Origin: Citrus sinensis
Taxonomy: Eukaryota > Streptophyta > Magnoliopsida > Sapindales > Rutaceae
Assembly: GCF_022201045.2 (NCBI RefSeq)
Contig: NC_068557.1
Location: forward strand, 20,995,501 to 21,059,500
Length of the DNA: 64,000 nt
Direction: 5' to 3'
Part shown: positions 45,457 to 58,700 of the stretch, piece after piece
Numbering within the stretch: position 1 is the stretch's first letter
How the letters are laid out: each line of letters opens with the position of its first letter
The notes under the pieces: model-generated
The model's database searches: none
Seen by the model: the letters and a program-made list of their open reading frames with translations, nothing else
Told to the model about the DNA's origin: nothing
Made by a program: the position numbers and the translations under genes

Positions 45457-48400
45457 ATGGGGTTATTCTCATTTTCCTTCACTTTAATGCACATACTTCT
45501 TCTGCTCTCAATGTTTCAGCACACGCTTACTGGCTTGCAGCCACTCTGCCAGGATGACGAGCGTTCTGCCTTGCTGCAATTCAAGCAAAGCCTTACTGTC
45601 GTTCAGTGTTCTTTTGATGATTATCCTTCAGCTTATCCCAAGGTTGCATCATGGAGCCAGGAAGAAGAAAATAGCGACTGCTGCTTATGGGACGGCATCA
45701 AATGCAACGAAGACACTGGTCATGTGATCAGGCTTGATCTCACAAGCAGTTGCCTCTATGGTTCTATCAACTCTAGCAGCAGCCTCTTTCAACTTGTCCA
45801 TCTGGAATGGCTTGTTCTGTCCAATAACCACTTCAATTTTTCTGAAATTCCTTCAGAAATCAAGAATCTGTCAAGACTAACAGCTCTATCTCTCTCTAAT
45901 TCTTCATTTTCTGGTCAAATACCAGTAGAGTTGCTGGAGCTCTCCAAGTTGGAGAGTCTTGATCTATCATTTAATAATTTTCATTTGAAGCTCCAAAACC
46001 CGAGTCTAGCAAATCTAGCTGACAAGTTAGCCAACCTGAAAGTACTTCACCTTGGACAAGTCAATATTGCTTCTACAGTTCCTCATGCATTGGCAAATCT
46101 ATCATCTTTGTTTTTCTTATCTCTCACTGATTGCCTATTGCAAGGTGAATTCCCTGCAGAGATTTTCCAGTTACCCGAACTTGCATTTCTCACTCTGACG
46201 TACAATCACTATCTCACCGGGTATTTGCCAGAATTTCATAATAGCAGTGTCCTTGTAGATTTGAGACTTTCAAATACAAGATTTTCAGGTAAGATTCCAG
46301 ATTCAATAGAAAATCTTGAATCCTTATATTCCTTGGGTATTAGAGGTTGCTCATTTTCAGGGAAACTTCCTCTTTCACTTGGTAATCTTACTAAACTCAA
46401 CCATCTATACCTTTCTGGTAATGATTTTTCGGGCGAGTTGCCTGCTTCCTTGGGAAAACTTTCTTCTTTGAAAACGCTAGAGATCATTTTATGCAACTTC
46501 TCTGGCAAAGTTCCGGATTCACTTGGTAACCTTACACAGCTGAATTCTTTAACAATTTCTGTGACAAATTTTTCTGAACAAAACTCTTATTCGTTGTCTT
46601 GGATCCCCAAACTTAACCAACTCACTTATTTGGACCTTTCAGGGAGCAAAATAACTGGTGAGATCTTATGTCTGCTCTCGAATCTAACACAGCTTACTCA
46701 AATAAATTTGGCTCATAACCAATTAACTGGTCCAATCCCCTTTTGCTTTATGAACCTGAACAAATTATCAACTCTGTACTTACATAATAATCAACTGACT
46801 GGCCATATTCCAGTTGAAGTTAGAAAGCTAACACAATTGCAGATTCTGCGTTTGGCGGAGAATCAATTGGAAGGCTCTGTTCCTAACTCTATCTTTGAGC
46901 TAAGGAATCTTCAAGCGTTTGACCTTTCCTACAACAATTTGAGTGGCATAGTGGATCTAAACATGTTCCTTCTTAACTTGAAATCTTTAACATCATTAGT
47001 TCTCTCGTCAAACAAGTTTTCATTGCTCACTGAAACCAATGTCAGTACTAATTTGCCAAAGTTCACTGTAATAGGATTCAGGTCATGCAACATTAGCGAG
47101 TTCCCATATTTTTTGCACAACCAAGATGAATTAGCTTCTCTGGATCTTTCCTCCAACAAGATAGCTGGCCAAGTACCCCAATGGTTGTTAAATGTTAGCA
47201 CAAAGAGTTTGGAATATTTGAACTTTTCTGACAACCTATTGTCGGGATTCGGACAGGATCTCTTTGTTCTTCCATGGTCTAAAATGAATACTTTAGACCT
47301 TGGGTTTAATAAGCTCCAAGGACCGCTCCCAGTTCCGTCATCAGTGTCAATCTATTCCTATATAGTTTCAAACAATCAGTTGACAGGGGAAATTCCAATC
47401 CAAATATGCAGTTTGAATGGTCTTCACGCTCTTGATTTGTCTTACAACAACTTAAGTGGCATGCTCCCAGAATGTTTGGGTAATTTCAGTGTTGAGTTGT
47501 CAGCACTAAAACTGCAAGCTAACAACTTTTATGGAATCATCCCTAAAACCTTCATGAACGGAACAAATCTGATGATGATTGATTTTAGCGACAATTCATT
47601 GCAAGGAAGAGTACCTAAATCTCTAGCCAATTGTGTGAAGCTAAAATTTCTTAATCTTGGGGATAACCAAATCACCGATGTCTTCCCTTCTTGGTTGGGA
47701 ACTCTTCCAGAGCTAGAGGTTCTCATTTTGAAATTCAACAACTTTCATGGAGAAATAGAGGAACCTCAAACAGGTTTTGAGTTTCCCAAGCTGCGCATCA
47801 TCGATCTCTCTCACAACAGGTTTACAGGTAATCTTCCGTCAAAGCACTTCCACTGTTGGAATGCCATGAAGGATATCAAAGCAAGTAAGCTAACATATTT
47901 GCAGGTTGAACTCATGCCGTATGATGTACTTGGGTTTACCTACTATGGTTATGCTGATTACTCACTAATAATGAGTAACAAAGGCATAGAGATAGAATAT
48001 CCCAAGCTGTCAAATTTGATCACAGCAATTATTCTCTCCGACAACAATTTTGTTGGAGAGATTCCAGCATCAATCGCCAGTTTAAAGGGGCTTCGGACTC
48101 TTAACCTTTCCAACAACAATCTCCGAGGGTACATTCCATTAAATTTGAGTAACCTAACGGTCATGGAGTCATTAGACCTCTCTAGTAACAAGCTCACAGG
48201 ACAAATTCCTCAGCAACTAGTAGAGCTCACATCCCTTGCATTCTTTGATGTGTCACACAACCATCTTAGGGGAGCAATACCACAAGGGACGCAGTTCAGC
48301 ACATTCACAAATGATTGGTTTGCTGGAAATCCAGGATTGTGTGGAGAACCTTTGTCTAGAAAATGCGGAAACTCTGAGGCCTCACCAGCAGAAGATGATC

Positions 48401-48585
48401 TACCCTCAGAATCTGTACTCGCATTTGGCTGGAAGATAGTTCTAGCAGGGTATGCAAGTGGGACAATAATAGGAGTAGCACTTGGGCACATCTTCTGCAC
48501 AAGAAAGTATGAATGGCTTATAAAGACTTTTCGACTGCACCCGGAAAGTAGTGGATGGAGGAGGAGACATACGCACATAATGTAA
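45457..48585 (+). CDS. LRR receptor-like protein, B-type (1042 aa)
   Basis: Intact single-exon gene. Signal peptide about 1-27 (HILLLLSMFQHTLTG), LRRNT with LCQDDERSALLQF and DCCLWDGIKC (about 74-83), LRRs, island about 795-852 (KHFHCWNAMKDI to GIEIEYPKL), NPGLCGEPLSRKC, acidic SPAEDDLPSES, helix with GYASGTIIGVALG, and tail RKYEWLIKTFRL to the end at HTHIM. It differs from the A-type genes throughout and is the only functional B-type member: 7557 and 26981 are dead relatives. Predicted plasma-membrane RLP acting with a co-receptor kinase; the specificity is unknown. It ends about 1.6 kb from the convergent G6PDH gene. Confidence 0.95.
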   Translation: MGLFSFSFTLMHILLLLSMFQHTLTGLQPLCQDDERSALLQFKQSLTVVQCSFDDYPSAYPKVASWSQEEENSDCCLWDGIKCNEDTGHVIRLDLTSSCLYGSINSSSSLFQLVHLEWLVLSNNHFNFSEIPSEIKNLSRLTALSLSNSSFSGQIPVELLELSKLESLDLSFNNFHLKLQNPSLANLADKLANLKVLHLGQVNIASTVPHALANLSSLFFLSLTDCLLQGEFPAEIFQLPELAFLTLTYNHYLTGYLPEFHNSSVLVDLRLSNTRFSGKIPDSIENLESLYSLGIRGCSFSGKLPLSLGNLTKLNHLYLSGNDFSGELPASLGKLSSLKTLEIILCNFSGKVPDSLGNLTQLNSLTISVTNFSEQNSYSLSWIPKLNQLTYLDLSGSKITGEILCLLSNLTQLTQINLAHNQLTGPIPFCFMNLNKLSTLYLHNNQLTGHIPVEVRKLTQLQILRLAENQLEGSVPNSIFELRNLQAFDLSYNNLSGIVDLNMFLLNLKSLTSLVLSSNKFSLLTETNVSTNLPKFTVIGFRSCNISEFPYFLHNQDELASLDLSSNKIAGQVPQWLLNVSTKSLEYLNFSDNLLSGFGQDLFVLPWSKMNTLDLGFNKLQGPLPVPSSVSIYSYIVSNNQLTGEIPIQICSLNGLHALDLSYNNLSGMLPECLGNFSVELSALKLQANNFYGIIPKTFMNGTNLMMIDFSDNSLQGRVPKSLANCVKLKFLNLGDNQITDVFPSWLGTLPELEVLILKFNNFHGEIEEPQTGFEFPKLRIIDLSHNRFTGNLPSKHFHCWNAMKDIKASKLTYLQVELMPYDVLGFTYYGYADYSLIMSNKGIEIEYPKLSNLITAIILSDNNFVGEIPASIASLKGLRTLNLSNNNLRGYIPLNLSNLTVMESLDLSSNKLTGQIPQQLVELTSLAFFDVSHNHLRGAIPQGTQFSTFTNDWFAGNPGLCGEPLSRKCGNSEASPAEDDLPSESVLAFGWKIVLAGYASGTIIGVALGHIFCTRKYEWLIKTFRLHPESSGWRRRHTHIM

Positions 48586-50180
48586 TTAATTAGCTTTTAT
48601 TTATTTATTTATTTTATGAATTACTTTGTAAAGCCTTTAAAATCATGTAGAAATTTTTCTTTTTCTTCCAATTTCAGTAAATCTCTTTATATTATCATGC
48701 TATTATTATGATTTCACACTTAGAGGCCATTTGAAATTATTTTTGAGATATTTAAAGGTGATTTTAAAAAGTTAAAAATTAATTTTGATATTTGATAAAT
48801 TTGTTTAAAAATTATTTTTGAGAAAATCACCTTATCCTTTGACAAAGAGTAGCCTTTCAAAATTTGGTTTTGATAATCAGTTTTATACTTAAACAATTTC
48901 ATACATATCCTAATATATGTTATAAAAATCCAAAATTATCTTTTATTTAATTAGAAAATAAAATCATTACATTTTAAAGAAATTATTATTATTTTGAATT
49001 ATATTGAGATAAAAAAATAAATACGGTTAATTTGTTTTAGTTACGAATTATTCTATATGCACATAAAATATTAGTATATACACATATTATTATAAAATAA
49101 ATGCACGGGTAAACAAAATTTTATAACTTTATGTCTAATTAAGTCATTTGTATTCAGACAGAAATTTAAAAATGAGATTTACCAAATATAAATTACTACT
49201 TTAACTAATTCACAAAACGCCTTTAAAAATAAAATTTACCAAGCGTTTGACTAATGTTTTTTACAACTAATTATTTCTATATCACAACTAATAGTAATTA
49301 TTTTAAAAACTAAAACGTTACCATGCTAGTCATTAATCTAAAAAACGTTTGTATGTAATTTTTTGCCAAGCCTATTAGTTAATCACCATGTGGCTGATCA
49401 AACATCAATTAATACATAAATCATTGAGATGACAGGCACGTAAAACATATACTAAAATCACTCAAATTTGGTTCTGATATGCTCATAAGAGTACTAAATA
49501 AAATAACAAAGGAGGGTGAAAAGACAGTGGCACCGGCTCTGTATGCTTACAGGTTTGCTAAAAGTGCATTTTGGCAATGGCGTAAAGCAACCAGTTTTAT
49601 TTAGTCGAAAAGCTCTTTTGGCTTAGCTAGCTACTACCACATCATCCAAGAATTTATGCAAGCCGAATTTAAAATTTGTGGTGTCTGTGCTGCAGGACTA
49701 CCTAAAATATCTTGTCAAGAGCTTACAATTTTATGATTTACTTTCAAAGTATGACAGCATGAATAAATGACGAATATAGAAATTCACCTGTCTTAAGAAG
49801 TCGATTATATTCTCAGAAACCTCTCATGGCTCACTCAGTTCCAGAATCTGCAAATATATCAACTTATTATTTAAATCCTGACAGTTTGCAAAGATCCAAA
49901 GTTCATTTATTCACAAATCTTAAATTTCCTTTTATATGCCTATTATTATTCACCTGTTTACACTGATCACCAACTTACAATCAAAATCAAATCATTCAAC
50001 CTTCCAAATGATACATCATCCATAAGAATTCAATCCTCGGTACCAAGTAGGTCAAGGAATATTGCGCCATAGCACAAATTATCAGGCACCGGAATGAGAA
50101 CTGCTGTGCTGTTCATATAACCAGCCCTGTCATGGGTTTATGGTGAATAAGTATGTAAAATAACCCAAGTTTTTGGCCAT
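48586..50180. other. Spacer between convergent RLP and G6PDH
   Basis: AT-rich, aligned with 31973-33345 up to about 50010. It holds the MITE-like repeat (48725-49331) and the 3' UTR of G6PDH at its right end. No gene seen. Confidence 0.6.
48725..49331. repeat. MITE-like AT-rich repeat
   Basis: Counterpart of 32119-32654; starts GGCCATTTGAAATTATTTTTG and ends TTACCATGCTAGTC. Confidence 0.4.
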
Positions 50181-53100
50181 TCATGAATCCTCTCCACTAA
50201 GATCTCCCCATCGGACATTGTACTTGGCAGCAAGATAATGTGCTCCAACTGGTCCTCGGCTACCATAAGGATAGAGCTCTGGAACAATCTTCTTCTCTTC
50301 AAGTTCCTTCAGTAATGGTGTAAACAACGCCCAGGCAGCATCAAGCTCATCACTCCGAATAAACAACCTCCGTTCACCTTCTATTGCATCTAAGACCAGC
50401 CTCTCATATGCATCTGGTATTTCTGTTGGATACCTTCACATCAAAACTAAAGATTAAAGTAATGCTCTCCAAAACCAGAAGAAGAACGAAAGATAATACA
50501 GATGCACAATTGCTCCATCAATTTGGCCAGGTCTGCAGATGGATGTTACTGAGGTAAAATGGCCAGGACATGAGATTAATAGAGTCCCCTTACTGTTAAT
50601 ATTAATCAGGATTTTATACAAATTCTTTTAAAATAAAACATTAAAGAATTCAATGGTTACATGTGCTACAAAATAATTACGAAACATGAATAAAGACGTC
50701 CCAAGGCTTATCGCTAGAGAAGATTTTATGAAATTGATGCTCACAGTCCCACTCCATAATTGAGTATTCTAGGTCATATATTACATAGTTAAGATTGCAA
50801 GTATCATTTGTAGGTAACTGTCTAAATAGTCTCTTACCTTGATCGATAAAGCAAATTAAGGTCACTGCGATCCAATCTCATTCCAAGACCAGGAACTTTG
50901 TTGTTGATCTTCAGGTATATAGCCTCATCAGGCTGGAGTCGGAGCACAAGCTCATTTGTAGCCTTGTCTAAGTCAGTTCCAAAATTCCGCTTGTACAGGT
51001 TTCCAGGGACATGTCTGAACTGAACTCTGATCTCTGCACTGAAGTTTCATTGACACAACATTCTCAAGTCAACCAGTTAAGCATATTCTACAATATATAG
51101 TGAAAGAATAGATCCTCATGAAAAAGGAAGAAATACTGCCTACCGTTTGGTATGGAGCGCTTTGCCTGCTTTCATCAGGAAAGGAACCCCATCCCATCTT
51201 GCATTGTTGATAAAAAGAGCAGCCGCGGCAAATGTTGGCGTGAGACTACCCTTTGGCACAGTTGGGTCATCAGTATATGCAGGATATGATTTACTACCCT
51301 TGTTGTGGCCCTTGTATTGGCCAACAATTACATTTTCAAGCAGAAGCGGTTGCATTGATCTAAGAACCTTCACCTGAATGAAGCCACACACAACAAAGTC
51401 AATGATTAACTTAAAACAATAGCAAGGAGTGTAGCATTTCCATAACCCACCATGGGATTTGATTCTTCTTTGGTGGTGATGGTGGTGTGTGGCTATACCT
51501 TAAAATAGGATCTCTAGCAATCATAGAAATGGTACACAAAGAAGAACAGGAGACCACAATCCCGGTTCGTAAAATTTGTAGAAGAAAGGAAGACCGAATT
51601 ACCTTTTCATTTCTAATGTCTTCCGCATCTAAGCTGACGGGAGTCTCCATTGCAAATAATGCCAGTATTTGCAAGAGATGATTTTGCATTATATCTCGTA
51701 TGATTCCATAGTTATCAAAATAACTGGAAAAATTTACCAATAAAATCAGCTGATCTGGGTGTCTGAAACAACTTCTAGTATAATAACAATATCTTCAGGC
51801 AACATATACAACTCACCCCCCTCGTCCCTCTGTACCAAAATCTTCAGAAAATATAAATTGTACATTGCGGATGTAATTCCTGGACCATAGAGGCTCGAAA
51901 ACAAGATTGGAGAATCGAAGCACTGATAGATTCTCAACCAACTCCTTACCCAAGTAATGGTCAATCCTGAAAAGATATCAATAGAGTCAAACATCATCAC
52001 GCATCTTTCTTTAAGGAAGCAAATGAGAGACAAACCTGAATATTTGATCCTCTCTTAGATACTGCTTCAAACTTCTAGTTAACTCGCCAGAAGACTCAGA
52101 GTCCCGACCAAATGGTTTTTCAACAATGACTCTTGTCCAACCAGTTGCTGATGAAGCTCTAAGGCTAGCGCATTTCGCCACATCCACAAAAATGTTTGGA
52201 GGTATTGATAAGTAAAACAACCTGTTCGATAGCTTTCCAGCCTAAAATTCCATTTTCTTACATTGGGTTAAAAAAATAAAACTAAAATAAACAAACACCA
52301 AATTTCACACAGGGAGCTAGTAACTAGCTTCCTAAACATGAATCTATTTTACAATTAGTGGAACAATAAGAAATATGTCAGTTACTTGGTCCATTGCAGA
52401 GCAGAACTCCTCACGAACCTAGTAATAGTTTTTATTTGGATTCAATACATTTACCAGAGACTTACATTTACTAACAGGATTTTACCTACACCTTCTCCCT
52501 ATTACCCTCATCCTAGAATTAGGGAGTATGGAAAACTTCACTGCAATTAAATAACCATTTAATACCCCATGATATCAAAGGGGCACGGAAACAAAATCCC
52601 ACCAATAGATGGTTAAAGAAATGTTCCGTTAGTTCAAGGATTCAATGGCTCCACTGCTACCAAAAATTGCGGGTGAAGTAATTCATAAAGGGAAAACTCT
52701 AAATAAAGGGACTTTTAATGAAGGAAAGGAGGATTTATTCAACTACACCATTAATCTGTGAGTTGAATTAAGAGCATTTTATTATACTTTATTGTTTGAA
52801 ATTAATATTAAAGCCCTTTAATCTGATTCACGCGTCAGAGGTTTCTTGCTGGCAATAATGCCAGGCCCCCGACAGTTTCTCCATTACAAAACGAGATCAG
52901 AGTCATCAATGGATAGATGGCAATTAACATCGATTAGCAGAGTACCACTTTCGCACAAATATAAATCTGCTTGTTGAAGCCAAAATTTGATATCAACATC
53001 TCTTGCCTTCCCTGTAATATTTTATTGTATCTCAAGGCTTAAGTATCCGTTCACAAGGCTAATTTGTCATGTAATAAAGATGATAAAATCAACCCTTACA

Positions 53101-54416
53101 AATTACTAGTTGGACATGCATTAGTAGAATCTATGACTCCAGAGTTCCTATAAAACTACAAATTTCTTAAAGGTAAAGAAGTAATTAGTTACCTCTTTCT
53201 CTTTCAATCTGCTGTCTAATTCTGCAAAATGCTCCTCAGAGCTGTACAGACCGGAATGGTAAAAGCATCTCTTCAAGAACTGATCCATTTTGTCTTCACA
53301 ATTTTCCCTGTAAGTTCCCTCAACTATTACTATATACAAAACTCAGTGCATAGTCTGCTAAAAAGTACATGTGAGGGTTTCAGAAAATTACATACTTCTT
53401 ATCAATTCTACAAGTTAAAGTTTTGCTAATCATGTTCCTCAGCTCCTCATCAGTCAATTTAGTCCGAGCATAACCAAAAACTGTAAAATCCTGCATAAGG
53501 ATGATAAATGGAAAACAAAATGAACACTTATCAGCTATTGAACATTCATCAAGGCATGTTGAAAAAGTGAAATTAGTGAAGCAACAAAGCATAGAACCTC
53601 AGGTAGACAGTCTTCATAGTATAGGGCGAAAAGTGCAGGAAAAATCTTCTTCTTTGCAAGGTCTCCTGAGGCTCCAACAACTGTTATGCTGAGTGTAGAA
53701 CCCACTTTTTCAGATGATGCAGTAACGGAGGCCTCTATCTCTTGAGGCTCGGAATGATCGTTGGCCAGAGGTTTTCCAGCTAAACCTAAAATCAAAATTG
53801 CAGCTAGAAATCAGCAATTAGAAACAAACTGATATACTGAAGACAAAATCTAATCATTGCATATGATTGTGATTATATCGATGAGCCTACAATTTGATAA
53901 ACTCTCTTTCCAAAAAGAAATTTTCTTCATATACAAATTCATTTGGTAATTATCAAAAAAAGGAAAAATCTTTTTTTTAGATAAGAAATTCATTTTGGAC
54001 ACAGTTTATGAATAAGCAATTGACTGAGAATTAAAACCCTCAGATACTGATTCGGCGTAAACAACAAAAGAATTTGGTGAGCTACACATTGCATACACCA
54101 TAACTGACGATAAACCCTATAAAAAAGAAAAGAACCTGAAAGCAAAAAATAATAACAATGTCCATTTTTATTTACAAAATTCAAAGGACTACAGTAGAGG
54201 AACCAGTAACTCACTATCTTGCAAAGAAACAGCATTAAGAGGATGCCCATTAGAGGATTTGAGCTGAAAATGCTTTCTAGCATGGATTCTTGACTGAACT
54301 TGAGATACCCAAGTGGAGAAACAAGATTTTCTTGGGACAACAATGAAGTCGCTAAAGAGTTGCGTCTTGTAATGCTTCGATGAAGAAGAGCAAGGACTCA
54401 AATGTGCAGTAGCCAT
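50181..54416 (-). CDS. Plastidic glucose-6-phosphate 1-dehydrogenase, ten exons
   Basis: Oxidises glucose-6-phosphate with NADP+ in the plastid pentose phosphate pathway. Exons (minus): 54416-54215, 53785-53598, 53490-53396, 53307-53193, 52241-52036, 51966-51817, 51723-51603, 51373-51144, 51038-50838, 50433-50181. All introns are GT/AG and the phases agree; total 1761 nt, 586 aa, normal for the family. Exon 1 is a Ser- and basic-rich transit peptide. Seen: NADP-site [10 protein letters not shown] (105-114), active site RIDHYLGKE (269-277), and C157/C165 in CRIDKKENC, the spacing of the thioredoxin-regulated pair of plastidic P1-type enzymes. The start 54416 (MATAHLSP) is preferred over 54461, which would prefix 15 residues. 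It is convergent with the RLP at 45457, and a broken copy is at 11198-18739. Probably constitutive; nothing in the flank shows regulation. Confidence 0.96.
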
Positions 54417-54812
54417 GCAGTTATGGATCAAGAGGAGTGAAGAAGTTAAAAGACTGAACAAGCGTGTGTATATGGACTACGTTTATGGTTTGTGTTACAG
54501 ATATTGATAAAGATTGTATCCAGAAAACAAAATTTTCAAATGCAAGTGGCCTTTTCTATTGCTGAAGAGGCCACCGTCGCTGAAGTTACTTTTCATGTAC
54601 CGAACAAATCTGTTATGTGAGGTCAAGAATTTTTCTTTATTCTTTATTCTTTTCTAATTTATAAATTTTAAGTTTACAAGTCAGCCTAGCAGAACAAAAA
54701 ATATTTCCCCAAAAGTTATATCAATACTATTAACTCGTACGAGAGAGTAGAGACTGGATGGTTCTTACGTAACTGAATGGTTTAATTTGTGAATGTGTTT
54801 ATTCGGCAAAGG
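54417..54812. other. 5' flank of G6PDH
   Basis: 5' UTR and proximal promoter region; aligned with 18740-19160. No distinct TATA box recognised. Confidence 0.5.
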
Positions 54813-55798
54813 TAGAGATGGCCAACGGCCAAAGGAAGGTCCATGCAGGTAGTGTTGTGTTACGTTGTGTTTAATTTTTTTTTCCTAGGTTTAGACTCGG
54901 TACACATGCCGTGTTCATGCATAATTACATACCGTGCCCATACGTACCTTATCGTGTTGTGGGTCGTACCTAAGAAAAAAGCACGAAAATCTTTTTGTTT
55001 TCTTTTTTTAATTTTTTAAGAAGACATGCCAAACTGTTGGCATATTTTTTTTAAGTTTGTGTATTTTTTTATTTTTTTATTTTGTGTTTGGGTCTATATG
55101 TCTTTAATCAAATACAATAGAATAAAAAGTTTAAAACTCAAATTTTTATTCAATAATAATAAACTAATAATAGTAAAAAAATACAATACTAATTATTAAG
55201 TTAGATCCCACGATTTTATAAATTCTTTTTTAATACTTAACAGCAACAATAAGAACACTAATAATAAATTCTTCTCAAAGGTTAACTAGATTTTTAACTT
55301 GGACCTACATAGAATCATAGATCATTGTCTATAATAACATTAATACATACATTTTATAAAATTATGATATTTATAATGTTATTTATTAAAGTCATGATAT
55401 CATCTATTCATTAATTAAATTATAAACATAAATAATTAGAGTATTATTTAAAATTAAGAATTAAATGAATTTTAAAAAAAATTTACGCTAATAAAATATA
55501 TTAAACAAATCAATTTCAAATTATTTGTAAAATCATATAATTTTAAGTTTACTTTCACTAAAAAGTGAACACATACTTATTGTACGTCTTTTTCACGTAC
55601 CATGTTGTAGCCCATATCTGATCATGCTGTGCTTTTAAGGTCACATACCTGAGATTCTCAGCCCAGCCCAGTCCACCCTGCATGCGTGTCGTGACGTGCT
55701 GCATGCCTACCAAAATGTGCTTGTATCGTGCCGTACTGTATAAATTCATGTCGTACTTTTATCGTACCACGTGTTGCCCAGTCCATTGGCCATCTATA
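54813..55798. mobile_element. hAT-type non-autonomous element (986 bp)
   Basis: Terminal inverted repeats TAGAGATGGCCAACGG and (inverted right end) TATAGATGGCCAATGG. The 8-bp flanks GGCAAAGG and GGTAAGGG resemble a diverged duplication. It is absent at the matching place in copy 1 (about 19165). The TAGRGATGGC end is typical of plant hAT elements. It contains no transposase. Confidence 0.8.
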
Positions 55799-58700
55799 GG
55801 TAAGGGTTCTCATGCTTTAATAAAGTATGAAAAAAATGTCAAGTTATAATGTAATGATATACAATATGTCATAACAATGTTCTAGTTTTCAAATAAAGTG
55901 CCGAAATTCTTATTGGAAAATTTAAAATAAATTCCTCTAATTATAACACTACGTAAATAAATCTGGCTTACTGGTATATAAATTAATTGCTTTTAACTTC
56001 CATTTTGTATCAATAAATAGCTTGTTTGATGTTGAGAAAAAAAGGTTGCGACTACAAAATAAAAATTATTAGTGTATTGTAAATATAATTATTAGTGTAT
56101 GAAATAAAAATATAATTTTTGAATAAAAATTTTGACAAAAATAATAAAAGTATTATATGTTTTTTTAGCGCACAAATGTTAAATCAAATCCACAAATGTT
56201 AAATCAAATCAATACAACTTCTTAACTACATTAATAGATGTTTACCTAATATTTTATTACTTTTAACTATTAAGTTATGGCTATCCCACTGTACTAGTAA
56301 GGCCTGAGATTGAGTCAAGGCAGAATTAATCAAACCTATTTTACAAAGAAAAAAGAAACTCAACTTTTGTCCGTATACAAATTTGTGGATAATTATATAA
56401 AATTTTTTTCACAATACTGTTTACACAACGTATACATGCGCACGGTGAGCTACCTTCTTTGCAACGTAATTTCTCATTTTAATGAATTGGTAATTTTTCA
56501 TAGTTGGTTGATGTTAAGGACACGTGTTGGGTCATACGGGTGGTTTTCTCTCTGACTTATTTTCTTCGGAACTTTGGGCCAGCCATTTTACAGTGAATTA
56601 TCATTGCTGGGCTTCGACAGAAGTTTGGATTTCTATTTATAGTAGGTCTTTTGAGACCCCTGCACATTTCTAGTAAAGCCCTCTTTAACTGGAATTTCCA
56701 AAATAACTAAAAGTAATTTAATTCTTTTTTTTATTTTGAATGAAAATTCAATTAAACACTTACATAAATTATTCTTTTAATAATTTTTTTCACACCTACT
56801 GCAATTCATAATTTATATTTATATTTGAAATTTTAATTGAATTTTTTTGAGAAATTTTTAAGAATTTAGAATTTTGAAAGTAGAAATTAGGCAACAAGAT
56901 AAAAATAATTTAAGACTTTAGAATTTTTACGCATTTATAAATAAAACTCTAAAAGGATATTCTTTATAGGATGAAATTTAGTAACAAAATGATTTATGTT
57001 GATTTATAGTTTAATACTTTATAAATTAAATTGGAGTATTTTAGGGAATAAAATTTTTGAGAGGTGAATTAGAGCCGCACTCTTGCAGTTATTAGACGGT
57101 CCAATACAGAGATTGGATTTGCATTTTATGGGAGTTGCATTTGCATGAACCTCTTCAAATTTGGTTAGTTTCTGTCACAACTAACAAAATAAAAAGGAAA
57201 AATTATGGCCAGATGAAGAATTGCTCACTCAGTCAAATTGTCATTTCCAAATAAATAAAAAGAAAATGAATCACATATTAACATGTGACAAATGGTAAGC
57301 TTGGTTGAAGAGGAATCAGTTGGTGGGTTGCTTTCTATATTGATTGATAATTGTCTTCATACTTTAATCAGTTGCTGCTGGTGGAACTTCGTTGTCCATT
57401 CTTATTGAAAGCTTTTAAAAACTCAGTCCAAATTTCTAACTATTGCTTTCCCAATGAAATGTCCAGATCCTATACCCAATTTCAAATGACTCAAAGCTAT
57501 TATTGTCTTTTGCCTTTCTAAATCAAGTTTTAGTTAAGGGCAAGGTAGTATCTCAGTTTAATTTTTTTTTTCCCCCCTCAAATTTACGCATAAATTAGGT
57601 GGAATAATTTTATAATCTATTATTAAACTCATTTAATGGATGGTTGTTAAACAAGTCGTTAGAGTATTAATTGGGTTCAATATAGTGAATCCATTGAGGC
57701 GGTAGTGCCCAATTTTGACGCAGCAGAATTTGTTCAACAACTACTGCAATACAGCTGTTCATTTACCATCTTCATTTTTCATCATTATTACTTTTACCAT
57801 TATTTTATTATTGCACTGGCTACTCAACCAGAATTTTAAAAAAAAGATGCAGTGAAAAAAAAAAATTACTTAAAGCGAATAGGAAATGAAGAATCAGTCA
57901 ATTTTCAGTATTTATGGTTGGCCTAGAAGTCTTTAGCTTATGTAGAAATGTGATATGGTTTAGATTTTAGATTTAAAAAAAAAAAAAAACCAAGTCAATT
58001 CTTGAATGTTAGTGATTTGATGGGATGATTCATGAATTTGATTAAATTTCAATTAATGGAAAGATAAAGACATTGGAACAAGAGGCATACCAACCACAAA
58101 AACAAAATTAAAAGCCAACCATCAAGAAATTTAAGCCATGAAAATATTGGTTGTCCTATACAAGCCTACCCTAATATATACAAGCCTACCCTAATAATGC
58201 TAACTTAAAAGTATCTATCATTCATAGAAGGGGGGAAAAAAACATTTTCAAATATGAAACAACCAATTAAATGGACCTATAAATCAGAGAGAATTAGCTA
58301 AGTAATGGGTCGATTAAGTGCAATTAAATTTTAAATGACTCTCTTTGAAGTCAATTTGGCCTATTTTCATATCCGAATACACATTCGGCAATCTGCACTA
58401 ATAACAAAATTACAAATCGATTTTTTTGTTTTTTTTTTTTGTTTTTATGATTATAAAAAAAAATAATAATTCAACTCTAGTATGAAACCAAAGAAATTTC
58501 GCGTGGGAAGGCTGAGTTTTATTCATTAATTGACCCAAGTCATGGTGGCAGTCACATACAAATACAAAAGTATGGTCTTATCAAAAAGGGTAGTTGACTG
58601 ACTTTGAGTCTTAGTCTATGCCTAAACTAATCAAAATTATAAAATCTTTGTTTTGTTAAACAAGGGCAATTAATATCAAGCTAATTAAAACCCATTTACA

